DNA of 47,143 nucleotides from CAMLDH01 sp966250375 (GTDB lineage: Bacteria > Pseudomonadota > Gammaproteobacteria > Burkholderiales > Burkholderiaceae_D), in NCBI GenBank assembly GCA_966250375.1, contig CBINHE010000025.1, forward strand, positions 1-47,143. The letters run 5' to 3'. Within the stretch, counting starts at the first letter, position 1; the number at the start of each line of letters is the position of its first letter. Both the position numbers and the translations under genes were made by a program. Shown piece after piece: positions 26,306 to 35,276 of the stretch. The notes under the pieces are model-generated. The model did no database searches, was not told the origin of the DNA, and worked only from the letters and a program-made list of their open reading frames with translations.

Positions 26306-26357
26306 GGCACCGACTTAGGCAAGTGAACCCGAAAGGGCAAAGGAACGGGATGCAATT

Positions 26358-27368
26358 TTAACCGGCAGTCTTCAGCATTTGCCCCACATAGCGGGCAACG
26401 CCTTGCTCGACGTTTAAAAATGGCTCGGTATAACCGATGTTGCGCAACGCGCTGATATCGGCCTGCGTATAGCTTTGGTATTTGCCGCGTAGTTGGTCAG
26501 GAAACGGGATGTAGTTGATCAAGCCCTGTTGTTGCAGTTCAGCGAGGCTTGACGTGGATTGGCTCGTTTGAGCCGATTCTGCATTGCGCAACGTATTGAT
26601 CGTCGCCACCGCCACGTCGTTGAAACTCTGCGCCTGACCGGTGCCCAGGTTGAAAATGCCGGATTGTTGCGGATGGTCGAGGAAATACATATTCACCTTG
26701 ACCACATCTTCAATCGAAACGAAATCGCGCAATTGTCCGCCGTGCGCGTAACCGTCGCAACCTTCAAACAATTTGACCCGGCCTTCCGCCCGATACTGGT
26801 TGAAGAAGTGGTAGGCGACCGAGGCCATGCGTCCTTTGTGCGCTTCGCGGGAGCCGTATACGTTGAAGTAACGCAAGCCCACGATTTGCGCACTGCGCTT
26901 GTCCCAGCGGCGCCGCACAATTTGATCAAACAGAAATTTGGAGTAAGCGTATACATTCAGCGGCGCTTCGTATTCGCGGCTTTCCTTGAACACGCTGCTA
27001 CCGCCATACACCGAGGCGGATGAGGCGTACAGGAGAGGCACTTCATTATCCTGACAGTAGTTCAGCAACGCCAAGGTGTATTGATAATTGTTTTCCATCA
27101 TGTAACGGCCATCCGTTTCCATGGTGTCGGAACATGCACCCTGATGGAGTACCGCGCGTACTTGCCCGTCAAAGAACCCCTCCTGTACTTTTTTCAGGAA
27201 GCCTTCCTTGTCCAAATAGTCTGCGATTTCACAATCCACCAGATTTTTGAACTTGTCGGCTTTTTTGAGATTGTCCACAGCGATGATATTGTTCTCGCCG
27301 CGTTCGTTGAGTGCCTTGACCAGATTTGAACCAATAAATCCGGCAGCGCCGGTGACGATGTAAAACAT
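26358..27368 (-). CDS. hldD: ADP-L-glycero-D-manno-heptose-6-epimerase
   Basis: 336-aa extended SDR epimerase converting ADP-D,D-heptose to ADP-L,D-heptose, the substrate of WaaF. The NADP-binding GAAGFIGSNLVKALNERG lies at residues 7-24. HQGACSDTMETDGRYMMENN is the HldD-specific block; YASSASVYGG and the YAYSKFLFDQ Tyr-x3-Lys catalytic pair follow; RYFNVYGSREAHKGRMASV completes the pattern. Length and sequence are full-length HldD. It lies 71 bp downstream of hldA, probably in one operon. Confidence 0.96.
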   Translation of the reverse strand: MFYIVTGAAGFIGSNLVKALNERGENNIIAVDNLKKADKFKNLVDCEIADYLDKEGFLKKVQEGFFDGQVRAVLHQGACSDTMETDGRYMMENNYQYTLALLNYCQDNEVPLLYASSASVYGGSSVFKESREYEAPLNVYAYSKFLFDQIVRRRWDKRSAQIVGLRYFNVYGSREAHKGRMASVAYHFFNQYRAEGRVKLFEGCDGYAHGGQLRDFVSIEDVVKVNMYFLDHPQQSGIFNLGTGQAQSFNDVAVATINTLRNAESAQTSQSTSSLAELQQQGLINYIPFPDQLRGKYQSYTQADISALRNIGYTEPFLNVEQGVARYVGQMLKTAG

Positions 27369-27439
27369 TTTATTTCTCTCCGTTTGTGCGGTGAACGATC
27401 AATAGGAAAAGGAAAGAGGAAGGTTAAGGCACCGATCGA

Positions 27440-28402
27440 TCAAGCCTTGAATCCTTCTGCCGTTAATGCCATGTCCCGTATGATTTCTTCGCGACTGACT
27501 GACGCTGTACCCAGTTTTCCCACCACAATGCCTGCGGCGCGATTGGCAATACGCATGGCGTCGTGCAAATCCGTTCCGCTTGCCAGCATCACCGCCAGCG
27601 TGGCAATGACGGTATCACCTGCGCCGCTGACGTCGAACACTTCGCGTGTGCAGGTTGGCTCATGCAGCACTTCATGGCCGCGATACAAGCTCATGCCATC
27701 TTCGCTGCGCGTGACTAGCAAAGCGTCGAGGTCCAGCTCCTTGCGAAGTTTTTCTGCTTTCTCCGCAAGTTCTTCTTCATTCTTCCAACTGCCTGCCACT
27801 TCGCGAAATTCATTGAGATTTGGCGTCAGCAGGGTTGCGCCACGATAGCGTCTGTAATCGTCTCCCTTGGGATCGACCAGAACCAGTTTGCCCGCTGCGC
27901 GCGCAAGTTCAATCATTTCGGCAATGTGCGTCAATCCGCCCTTGCCGTAGTCGGACAAAATCACCACGTCAGCCAACGGCAAGCGTGCGCGGAAATCCGC
28001 CAGGACGGCATACAACACTTCGTGGCTGGGCGCTGTCTCGAAATCAATGCGCAGCAACTGCTGATGTCGCGAGACCGCGCGCAATTTGATAATGGTGGAA
28101 ATGCTGCTATCGCGATGCAACCGCGCGGTGAGATTATCGTGCTCATTGAGCAGTTTTTCCAGAGTTGCTCCCCCATCATCCGCACCGACCACTGATAGCA
28201 GTGTTGCTTGCGCACCGAGCGCCCCGATATTGCGCGCCACGTTGGCGGCACCACCGGGGCGTTCGTCTATGTGGGTGACACGGAGCACCGGCACCGGCGC
28301 TTCCGGCGAGATGCGGTTGACGTCGCCAAACCAGTAACGATCCAGCATCACATCACCGACCACTAATACTTTTGCGCCATCGAATTTTGGCAATGCATTC
28401 AT
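27440..28402 (-). CDS. hldA: D-glycero-beta-D-manno-heptose-7-phosphate kinase (HldE domain I)
   Basis: 320-aa PfkB-family kinase that phosphorylates C1 of heptose 7-phosphate in ADP-heptose synthesis. Visible: VLVVGDVMLDRYWFGDVNRI, SPEAPVPVLRV, RPGGAANVARNIGALGAQ, the anion-hole DVSGAGDTVIATLAVMLASG at roughly residues 255-275, and ILSDYGKGGLTH. In enterobacteria this domain is fused to an adenylyltransferase (HldE); here only the kinase is present, as in many Betaproteobacteria, so a separate HldC must be elsewhere. The open frame starts 14 codons earlier, but the ATG at 28402 (MNALPKF) has AAGGAA upstream and fits the family N-terminus. Confidence 0.92.
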   Translation of the reverse strand: MNALPKFDGAKVLVVGDVMLDRYWFGDVNRISPEAPVPVLRVTHIDERPGGAANVARNIGALGAQATLLSVVGADDGGATLEKLLNEHDNLTARLHRDSSISTIIKLRAVSRHQQLLRIDFETAPSHEVLYAVLADFRARLPLADVVILSDYGKGGLTHIAEMIELARAAGKLVLVDPKGDDYRRYRGATLLTPNLNEFREVAGSWKNEEELAEKAEKLRKELDLDALLVTRSEDGMSLYRGHEVLHEPTCTREVFDVSGAGDTVIATLAVMLASGTDLHDAMRIANRAAGIVVGKLGTASVSREEIIRDMALTAEGFKA

Positions 28403-28486
28403 ACTTACCGTTCGTTTCCTTAATTGGGATTGCTTTCCTGTCACACTTTCTTGTTCTGGAACTGCGGCATGAATTTTACGCTACCG

Positions 28487-28675
28487 TCAGTACACTTTAT
28501 CAGCGTGATTTTTTGTGCGCACACGATGTTGACTTCGCGAGTGTGTAATCTTCATCTCCTCGAGATGCCGGTAACTCAATAGATTCGCTGCGTACCAGCG
28601 AATGCAGACCAGAATTACGTCGATCGGAAATCGCATCCCTTTGATATTCAGCATGGCCGTTTGCTCGCTTTTCAA
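28487..28675 (-). pseudogene. IS6-family transposase N-terminal remnant
   Basis: The start of an IS6 (IS26-like) transposase is clear: KGMRFPIDVILVCIRWYAAN followed by LLSYRHLEEM, the family's N-terminal helix-turn-helix (KG--F----I---VRWY----LSYRDLEEM). Just after LEEM the frame breaks; REVNIVCAQKI in another frame fits the following R-GV-V-H block. The catalytic DDE domain is missing. The piece sits in the intergenic region behind hldA. Confidence 0.7.
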
Positions 28676-28956
28676 AAATGGCAGTCTACTTCACGGTCTC
28701 CCGCAACATTGCGCGCCGTATCAAGCAGCGTGGACCGGCCGCATAACACGCATGGCCCGCACAGCGCGCCCGCGCTTCGGCGAAACGCCTTCCGCTTTTT
28801 CAATGCCTCCTTCCAAAAATACGATTGGAAATGCCAATCCGATAAGAATAATCTTTCACTCAATCGCTGCCCACACTGTGTCAGTGAGACCGTAAAGATC
28901 ACCTTTATGAGATCGCACTGTTTGTTGTCCAACACCAATTCGCAAGGAAAATCGAT
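28676..28956. other. Intergenic region upstream of the DMT permease
   Basis: No gene is supported here. The stretch separates the IS6 remnant from the permease and should hold the permease promoter; I see no clear -35/-10 pair. An AAGGAAA Shine-Dalgarno precedes the permease ATG by about 8 nt. Confidence 0.3.
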
Positions 28957-29934
28957 ATGAATACCAACTACACCAGAGGCGTCCTGTTTTGCCTCATTGC
29001 TACCTTATCCTGGGGTGGCATGTTCCCCGTAATGACGAGTGCGTTGACTCGGATGGATCCTTTTACCTTCACAACTATGCGCTACGGCATTGCCGGGATC
29101 GCGTTTGTGATCATGCTGTTTGCCAAGGAAGGATGGGCGGGGCTGAGTCTTAAAGGCGAGCGTGCTTTCCTCGCATGGGGACTGGGCTCGGCCGGCTTCG
29201 TCGGATTCGGTTTTCTGGTTTTCCTCGGCCAAAAATTGGCTGGACAAAGCGGCGCATTAATCGCATCGATCATGATGGCGACGATGCCGATGCTGGGCAT
29301 CCTGGTCAACTGGGTTATCAAAAAAGTCGTGCCGCCGGCCTATTCCATTCTGTTCATCATTGTGTCGTTCTACAGTGTGGTTACCGTCATCACAAAAGGC
29401 GATATCGGGAGATTGATTCAGAATCCGCAAAATTACGGCGCCAACGCCCTGATTATTCTGGGTGTACTGTGCTGGGTTATCTATACTGTGGGCGCGTCGT
29501 TCTTTCCGAAATGGTCGCCGTACAAGTACACCGCCGTCACGACCACACTCGGGATGACCAGCGTACTCACGCTCAACGCCGTGCTGTACTCGACGCAGGT
29601 AATCCCGGTGCCATCCGTTAGCGATTTCGTATTCGTCATTCCTCACGTCCTGTACATGGCCTTCATCGCTGGTTTCGTCGGTGTGTTGTGCTGGAACTTC
29701 GGCAACAAGATTCTGACCTCGACCAACGGCGTTCTGTTCATGGATGTGGTGCCGATTACCGCCTTCGTCATCTCTGCACTGCAGGGAATTATCCCAACCG
29801 AGGCGCAGTTGGTGGGGGCAGGCATGACCGGTGCCGCATTGATTCTGAATAATCTCTACATGCGTCGCCAGATGATGGTTGCCGTCACGCCGGCAGTGAA
29901 TTTGAGAACCGTAACGCGAGCCATACGCAGTTGA
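28957..29934 (+). CDS. DMT-superfamily permease (EamA domains)
   Basis: 325-aa inner-membrane protein with about ten hydrophobic helices arranged as two EamA repeats (first GVLFCLIATLSWGGMFPVMT, second from about ALIILGVLCWVIYTVGASFF). Such drug/metabolite transporters export amino acids, nucleosides or small metabolites; the substrate is not predictable. The end PITAFVISALQGIIPTEAQ and GAGMTGAALILNNL is typical of the superfamily. It is flanked by IS remnants and converges on a LysR gene 385 bp away, so it may be part of accessory DNA. Confidence 0.85.
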   Translation: MNTNYTRGVLFCLIATLSWGGMFPVMTSALTRMDPFTFTTMRYGIAGIAFVIMLFAKEGWAGLSLKGERAFLAWGLGSAGFVGFGFLVFLGQKLAGQSGALIASIMMATMPMLGILVNWVIKKVVPPAYSILFIIVSFYSVVTVITKGDIGRLIQNPQNYGANALIILGVLCWVIYTVGASFFPKWSPYKYTAVTTTLGMTSVLTLNAVLYSTQVIPVPSVSDFVFVIPHVLYMAFIAGFVGVLCWNFGNKILTSTNGVLFMDVVPITAFVISALQGIIPTEAQLVGAGMTGAALILNNLYMRRQMMVAVTPAVNLRTVTRAIRS

Positions 29935-30319
29935 AGTTGCACGGATGAATGCATGACAAAGAACGTATTCGACGGCCCATCCTGCTTATTTTGTCTATTG
30001 CAAAACCAGTTTTTAAATTTAACCATTACAGTGTTCGCATCGAAGATCCGGTCGCGACGATGATGGCAAGGCGATCGCAATCGCGCGCCAGGTTCTTGAA
30101 AATGCCGAGATCCAGCCCACCGCATCAGCGTGGTGTCGGGGATTTCGTACAACCTATCCGGCAAGGTGCAATGGAATGAACTTGATTTCATGTTGAACGG
30201 AAGCGGATCGGGTTTCTTGCAGGTAGCGTAAGCATGACGCTGTTTGCAACGTGAATCGGAATTAGGCGGAGCTCGGAAAAATACACTGCTTCCGGCCTCG
30301 TCTGTCGAACGATCCGTTC
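29935..30319. other. Intergenic region between convergent permease and LysR genes
   Basis: 385 bp with no supported gene. A 111-codon minus-strand frame crosses it but overlaps the permease end and shows no family pattern I can defend. Given IS remnants on both sides, it may be old transposon debris. No convincing terminator with a T run was seen. Confidence 0.3.
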
Positions 30320-31210
30320 TTACGGTACAGGCACGGTACGCCAGATATTCCCAAGTACATCGGCGATCATCAAGTTAACCGGATACTGTGTACTGTCATC
30401 TCGCTGAATGAAGCACAGCACACTCTCGGCGAAGTCGTGCGGCCAGATGAATACCTCGCCGGCTGCCGCTGCTGCCAGCGCTTGGTCTTCTCGCAAAATG
30501 GATAGGCCAAACCCGCGTATCACCAGGCTTTTCAACATATGATCCTGATCCGCCTCGGCGACCTGCTTGGGGTTGATGCCGTTGCGCGCAAACAAGCTCT
30601 TGGCGATGGCATTGAATGAACACTTTGGCGGTGTCCCCACCCAGGGAAATTGGGCCAGGCGTTCCCAGTTTGCTGAGCTAAGTTCTTCTTTCCAAGCGAT
30701 CGGACCAGCAATCAGAAACTTCACTGGTGCTAATTCGATGGTATTGATCCTGGATTCAGTGGGAAGGCCGATGACGAAGCCGGCATCAATCTCGCGCGAC
30801 AGCACGCGGTCGATAATAATGCCGGAAATCCCTTGGCTGATTGAAACGGTGACATTCGGGCAGGTCACTAGCATGCTGGACAGAAACTCGCCGAACTGGA
30901 GTGCAATGGGTTCGCCGATGGTCCCGATCCGGATTTGCCCGGAGATTTCGGTGCCGACTGTCTTGGCGCGAAAAATGAATGAATTCGCCGCAGCAATCGT
31001 GCGGTTGGCTTCTTCGCGCAAAATCTCGCCATGATGCGTTAATTTCATGCCTTGCGGCGTGCGCTCAAACAACTTCACTCCAATTTCTTCTTCAAGTGCC
31101 TTGATTTTGGTGCTGATGGCAGGTTGGCTAAGGCACAGCAAATTGGAGGCCCGGGTCAGATTTCCCTCTTTGGCAACTTCAATAAACGCGCGTAACTGAT
31201 GCAGATCCAT
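30320..31210 (-). CDS. LysR-family transcriptional regulator
   Basis: 296 aa. The N-terminal winged helix-turn-helix is standard (MDLHQLRAFIEVAKEGNLTR, then LSQPAISTKIKALEEEIGVK, LFERTPQGMKLTHHG). It is followed by a periplasmic-binding-like effector domain beginning at GQIRIGTIGEP. LysR proteins are DNA-binding, usually coinducer-dependent activators. The convergently transcribed DMT permease is the nearest intact gene, but LysR targets are more often divergent, and the upstream side here is IS630 debris, so its regulon cannot be assigned. Confidence 0.92.
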   Translation of the reverse strand: MDLHQLRAFIEVAKEGNLTRASNLLCLSQPAISTKIKALEEEIGVKLFERTPQGMKLTHHGEILREEANRTIAAANSFIFRAKTVGTEISGQIRIGTIGEPIALQFGEFLSSMLVTCPNVTVSISQGISGIIIDRVLSREIDAGFVIGLPTESRINTIELAPVKFLIAGPIAWKEELSSANWERLAQFPWVGTPPKCSFNAIAKSLFARNGINPKQVAEADQDHMLKSLVIRGFGLSILREDQALAAAAAGEVFIWPHDFAESVLCFIQRDDSTQYPVNLMIADVLGNIWRTVPVP

Positions 31211-31399
31211 AGGTTTTCACAGGATTTAAAAATTAAAAAACCGGCGATGCTAGAGGCTGAAGCATCTCATAGATATCCGGTTTTGTTCTGTCGCGCTAGT
31301 GGGTGTGCTACGCATTAATGCAAGAAATTAGTTTTTATGTTTTACGAACCATCTTCGCATTTTCTGGTTGGTCCACTCAAAAGGGGGGGGGGATAAAGT

Positions 31400-31950
31400 C
31401 GATGGTATTCAATTTGAGCGGACTCGACATGCGACATGAACTGATCGCGACTGATCCATGATCCACGGTGAAGCTAGCGATAGCTGAAGGCTTCATTGAG
31501 CACTTCTGCTTGGTTTAGCCATGAAGTATGGGCTGGAGTGAACCGAGAACGCTAATAGGCGCGATTATCTCTGAGGTAGTCTTGAGTCTAGCCCGCGGTA
31601 TGGTTCGGATCTTCGTCATGGATCAAGTACACCGAGTGCAATCGGTGATGCCTTTTTCGAAAGTGCTCAAGGTGAATGACGTAATTTTTGGCGCTCTTCG
31701 CATCAAGGCAAACGGTTTTCATTTGTCCGCTGTGAACGATCAAAAACATGAGCAGGTTGACGGTGCCATGGCGGACGTACTCGAACTCTCGTTGTTCAAT
31801 CTGGCACTGATGGACTCGATGATCCCACTCGATACCGCCTCGCACGCCAAGTCTTTGCTAGTCCAGTGAGTGATGTGGAGGCCTCTTGCGATCAGCTCCA
31901 TGCAGGCCAGTTCCACGATTTGAGCACGCTGCAGAGGGGGAAATATCCTA
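31400..31950 (-). pseudogene. IS630-family transposase remnant
   Basis: Reading the minus strand from about 31935: LQRAQIVELACMELIARGLH and ITHWTSKDLACEAV (N-terminal HTH part), then a junction, then REFEYVRHGTVNLLMFLIVH, CLDAKSAKNYVIHLEHFRKR, DYLRDNRAY and RFTPAHTSWLNQAEVLNEAF. These are the order and motifs of IS630 transposases. A stretch between the HTH and catalytic domains is deleted. In-frame stops interrupt the C-terminal part (after DNRAY and after AFSYR), and the expected D of the QDGGPSHT block is altered (HDEDPNHT). It is a dead copy. Confidence 0.75.
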
Positions 31951-32063
31951 AGGGCGTCCCAGGGGGGCGTTCAGAAGCAGTTTTTTGAGGCCGTCTTCTT
32001 CGCTAAAGGCAAAATTCCTGACGTATTTTCATATAACTATTTGAAAAAACAAGGACAAATTTT

Positions 32064-33527
32064 TTACATCAGGATGATGTCGTACTGCTCCTGATGATAG
32101 ATACTCTCGACCTGCAGCGAAATCGGTTTGCCGACAAAGTCGCCCAGCATCGCCAGATGTTGCGACTCTTCTTCCAGGAACATATCCACTACCACCTGTG
32201 ATGCAAGGATACGGAATTCGCGCGGATTGAACTGCTTCGCTTCACGCAGTAGTTCGCGCAGGATTTCGTAACAGACGGTGCGTGCTGTTTTGACTTGCCC
32301 TTTGCCGCCGCATGCGGGACACGGTTCGCACAGGATATGCGCAAGCGATTCGCGCGTGCGCTTGCGTGTCATTTCCACCAGACCGAGTGCAGAAAACCCC
32401 GACACCGAAATCTTGGTGCGGTCTCGTGCCAGTGCCTTGTTCAGCTCGGACAGCACCGCACTCTTGTGCTCGGCATTCTCCATGTCGATGAAGTCGAGAA
32501 TGATGATGCCGCCCAGATTGCGCAATCGTAGTTGGCGCGCGATCGCGTGCGCGGCTTCCAGATTGGTCTTGAAAATCGTGTCGTCGAAATTGCGGCCGTT
32601 GACGTAGCTGCCGGTGTTGACGTCGATGGTGGTCATCGCCTCGGTTTGATCGACGATCAGGTAACCACCCGACTTCAGATCGACACGCCGCCCCAATGCG
32701 CGCTGGATTTCGTCTTCGACCCCATACAGGTCGAACAGCGGGCGCTCGCCGGTATAGTGCATCAGTTTCGATAATACCGACGGCGTGTAGGTTGCGCCGA
32801 ATTCCTGCAGTTTGACGAAATTTTCGCGCGAATCGACCTGGATGCTCAAGGTCTCGTCATGCACAAAATCACGCAGCACCCGTTGCGCCAGACTCAGATC
32901 CTGGTACAGCAGCGACGGCGCCGGTTTGGTCTTGGCCAGTTGCATGATCGACGCCCAGGTCTTGCGCAAATATTCGACGTCCGTTTCCAGATCGACGTCG
33001 GATGCATCTTCCGCCATGGTGCGGATGATGAAACCGCCTTTTTCTTCGGGCTTTAGAAGGCGCTGGACTTTCCCTTTCAGCAGTTCGCGGTCCGCTTCGT
33101 TTTCGATGCGTTGCGAAATGCCGATGTGCGAATCCTGCGGCAGATATACCAGCATGCGGCCCGCGATGGAAATTTGCGTCGATAGGCGCGCGCCTTTGGT
33201 GCCAATCGGGTCCTTGATTACCTGTACCGTGATCGCTTGACCATCGTACAACAAGCGCTCGATCGGTGTCGGTGTTGCGGCATGGCCGTCGTGAGGGCGC
33301 GCTTCCCAGATATCGGCGACATGCAAAAATGCGGCGCGTTCCAGACCGATGTCGATGAAGGCAGATTGCATGCCGGGCAGCACCCGCACCACCTTGCCCA
33401 GATATACATTGCCGGCCATGCCGCGCGATAGCGTGCGTTCGATATGGAGTTCCTGAACTGCCCCTTGCAAAATCAATGCGACGCGGGTTTCTTGCGGGGT
33501 GATATTGATCAGGACATCTTCGGTCAT
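32064..33527 (-). CDS. rng: Ribonuclease G
   Basis: 487-aa endoribonuclease of the RNase E/G family; it matures the 5' end of 16S rRNA and takes part in mRNA turnover. Visible: N-terminal S1 domain (GNVYLGKVVRVLPGMQSAFI onward), a catalytic DNase I-like region with LIVDQTEAMTTIDVNTGSYV and GGIIILDFIDM (the two metal-binding Asp), and the zinc-link CEPCPACGGKG. It is full-length RNase G and lacks the long C-terminal scaffold of RNase E. It overlaps the maf-like gene by 4 bp and is the last gene of the purD-to-rng run. Confidence 0.94.
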   Translation of the reverse strand: MTEDVLINITPQETRVALILQGAVQELHIERTLSRGMAGNVYLGKVVRVLPGMQSAFIDIGLERAAFLHVADIWEARPHDGHAATPTPIERLLYDGQAITVQVIKDPIGTKGARLSTQISIAGRMLVYLPQDSHIGISQRIENEADRELLKGKVQRLLKPEEKGGFIIRTMAEDASDVDLETDVEYLRKTWASIMQLAKTKPAPSLLYQDLSLAQRVLRDFVHDETLSIQVDSRENFVKLQEFGATYTPSVLSKLMHYTGERPLFDLYGVEDEIQRALGRRVDLKSGGYLIVDQTEAMTTIDVNTGSYVNGRNFDDTIFKTNLEAAHAIARQLRLRNLGGIIILDFIDMENAEHKSAVLSELNKALARDRTKISVSGFSALGLVEMTRKRTRESLAHILCEPCPACGGKGQVKTARTVCYEILRELLREAKQFNPREFRILASQVVVDMFLEEESQHLAMLGDFVGKPISLQVESIYHQEQYDIILM

Positions 33528-34141
33528 GGGAGCAGGCCAGCTTGTTGTAGGAGTTTCGCGGTCTCGAAAAGCGGCAAACCCATGATGCCGGAATAGCTGC
33601 CGGCAATTTGCTCGACGAACCTGGCGGCCATACCCTGGATCGCATAGCCGCCTGCCTTGTCATACGGTTCCGATGTCGCGCAATAGGTTTGGATCAGATC
33701 CTCTGACAAGGTACCGAAGGTCACGTCCGAACTTTGCGTGGTCTGCCAGATGTTTTCATCATGCTGCACAGCGACGCTGGTCAGCACCTGATGCGTACGT
33801 CCGGACAGCGATTGCAGCATCGCTGTCGCTTCCGCCGGGTTGGCTGGTTTGCCTAAAATCGTTTCGTCGAGCACGACTGTAGTATCGGCGGACAGAATGA
33901 CCCGAATCGGTAGCTTTCGCCAAAACATGGTTTGCTGCGCGAATGCTGCTTTTTCGCGCGTGACGCGCGTAACGTAGTCGATGGCTGGCTCGCCGGGCAG
34001 CACTATTTCGCTCACTTCCGGTCCGCGCGGCGTTTGATCGCGCAATAGCAGCAATTCGAATTCGACGCCGATCTGGCGTAGCAGCTCGCGCCTTCGCGGG
34101 CTTTTTGATGCAAGATAAATTTTCTGGTCAGTCGGTTTCAT
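33524..34141 (-). CDS. Maf-like nucleoside triphosphate pyrophosphatase (YhdE type)
   Basis: 205-aa Maf protein; YhdE-type members hydrolyse dTTP, UTP and modified nucleotides to the monophosphate, acting as house-cleaning enzymes. Visible: IYLASKSPRRRELLRQIGV (phosphate-binding start), VILSADTTVVLDETILGKP with the catalytic Asp, LSGRTHQVLTSVAVQ, and SEPYDKAGGYAIQGMAARFV with the late-conserved YDKAGGYAIQG block. It is ATGA-coupled to rng and follows rlmH by about 20 bp. Confidence 0.9.
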   Translation of the reverse strand: MKPTDQKIYLASKSPRRRELLRQIGVEFELLLLRDQTPRGPEVSEIVLPGEPAIDYVTRVTREKAAFAQQTMFWRKLPIRVILSADTTVVLDETILGKPANPAEATAMLQSLSGRTHQVLTSVAVQHDENIWQTTQSSDVTFGTLSEDLIQTYCATSEPYDKAGGYAIQGMAARFVEQIAGSYSGIMGLPLFETAKLLQQAGLLP

Positions 34142-34162
34142 TGAGACTTCATATCCGGTGCT

Positions 34163-34633
34163 TCATACCCTGTGATAAGGATGGTTCTGCGTAATCGACC
34201 ACGCGCGGTACAACTGTTCGGCGAGTAGTACGCGCACCATGCCATGCGGCAGCGTCAAACTGGAAATGCGGATCAACATGTCCGCCTTTGCCTTGAATCC
34301 TGCATCCAGGCCGTCTGCGCCGCCTATCACGAATGTAACATCTCGGCCGTCTTGTTGCCACTGCGTTAGAAGCTGCGACAATTGTATTGTTGTAATGTCT
34401 TTGCCGTGTTCGTCCAGCGCGATGATGCGCGCGCCCTTTGGTATTGTTCCTTCGATTTTGCCGCGCTCCAGCGCCATCACGGTTTCGGCGGTTTTACTGC
34501 CGGAACGCTCGACCGGTTTGATTTCTTTGAGCTGGATGCGGCACTCGGGCGGCATGCGCTTGGCATATTCGGCAAACCCGCTCTCGATCCAGGCGGGCAT
34601 CTTGTTGCCGACCGCAGCGATGATGAGCTGCAT
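34163..34633 (-). CDS. rlmH: 23S rRNA (pseudouridine1915-N3)-methyltransferase
   Basis: 156-aa SPOUT methyltransferase that N3-methylates pseudouridine 1915 in helix 69 of 23S rRNA, using SAM at a trefoil knot. Visible: LIIAAVGNKMPAWIESGFAE, IIALDEHGKDITT, VTFVIGGADGLD and the C-terminal knot LPHGMVRVLLAEQLYRAWSI followed by HPYHR. Length equals E. coli RlmH (155). It sits directly behind rsfS, the usual pairing of two 50S-acting factors. Confidence 0.95.
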   Translation of the reverse strand: MQLIIAAVGNKMPAWIESGFAEYAKRMPPECRIQLKEIKPVERSGSKTAETVMALERGKIEGTIPKGARIIALDEHGKDITTIQLSQLLTQWQQDGRDVTFVIGGADGLDAGFKAKADMLIRISSLTLPHGMVRVLLAEQLYRAWSITQNHPYHRV

Positions 34634-34652
34634 AATCTAGGATGACGTGCTA

Positions 34653-35273
34653 TCAGGCTGCGGATTTTTTCGCCGGCGCGCGTTTGGCGGGCGCTTTTTT
34701 ATAGGCTGCTGCGGTTTTGGTGGCGGCTACTTTGACAGTTTTGCCGACCGGTGTTTTGGCAGTCTTGGACGCTGGCTTCTTGGCGGCGGTGCTGCCGGTA
34801 GTCTTGCGTGCTACAGTCTTTTTCGGCGTGTCGTCGTTGCTTGCCTGGCTCGCAGCCAAATGGCGTCCAGCCTTTTTCGGTGCAGGTTCCTCATCCATCG
34901 GTTCGGAAGCGGTGCGTTTGGAGACGCGTTTTGCGGCGCCGAATTTGACTTCTTTTTCGCCCCAGATTTCTTCCAGGCGATAGTAGGCTCGGATCGCAGG
35001 TTGCATGATATGCACGATCATGTCGCCCAAGTCGACCAGCACCCATTCGCCGGTGTCTTCGCCTTCGATGCTGACGATGTTGCCGCCGTTTTCCTTGACC
35101 TTGTCACGTACCGATGCGGCCAGGGCCTTGGTCTGACGATTCGAGGTGCCGGATGCAATGGCGATGCGGTCGAACAGACTGGTCAGATGGGTGGTGTCGT
35201 AGAGCTGGATGTCTTGCGCTTTGACGTCTTCGAGTGCGTCGACGACGAGGGCTTGCAATTTTTTGATGTCCAT
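34653..35273 (-). CDS. rsfS: Ribosomal silencing factor RsfS with long basic C-terminal tail
   Basis: 206 aa. The first ~115 residues are RsfS/YbeB (LQALVVDALEDVKAQDIQLY, FDRIAIASGTSNRQTKALAA, WVLVDLGDMIVHIMQP, YYRLEEIWG), which binds L14 and blocks subunit joining in starvation. The remaining ~90 residues are a Lys/Ala/Thr-rich tail with repeated PAKK/KTA/AKK-like motifs (TAAKKPASKTAKTP, APAKRAPAKKSAA), like histone H1 or AlgP-type tails. E. coli RsfS ends near 105 residues, so the tail is an addition, probably disordered and RNA-binding. It lies between nadD and rlmH. Confidence 0.92.
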   Translation of the reverse strand: MDIKKLQALVVDALEDVKAQDIQLYDTTHLTSLFDRIAIASGTSNRQTKALAASVRDKVKENGGNIVSIEGEDTGEWVLVDLGDMIVHIMQPAIRAYYRLEEIWGEKEVKFGAAKRVSKRTASEPMDEEPAPKKAGRHLAASQASNDDTPKKTVARKTTGSTAAKKPASKTAKTPVGKTVKVAATKTAAAYKKAPAKRAPAKKSAA

Positions 35274-35276
35274 TGA

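Noticed and set aside
29856..30191. 111-codon minus-strand open frame, considered as an IS5-type transposase scrap
   Set aside because: Only a vague resemblance (IPDTTLMRW) and no catalytic motifs; not enough to call.
31381..31395. Poly-G run as a possible phase-variable tract
   Set aside because: It sits beside the dead IS630 copy and outside any intact gene or evident promoter, so length changes would have no clear effect.
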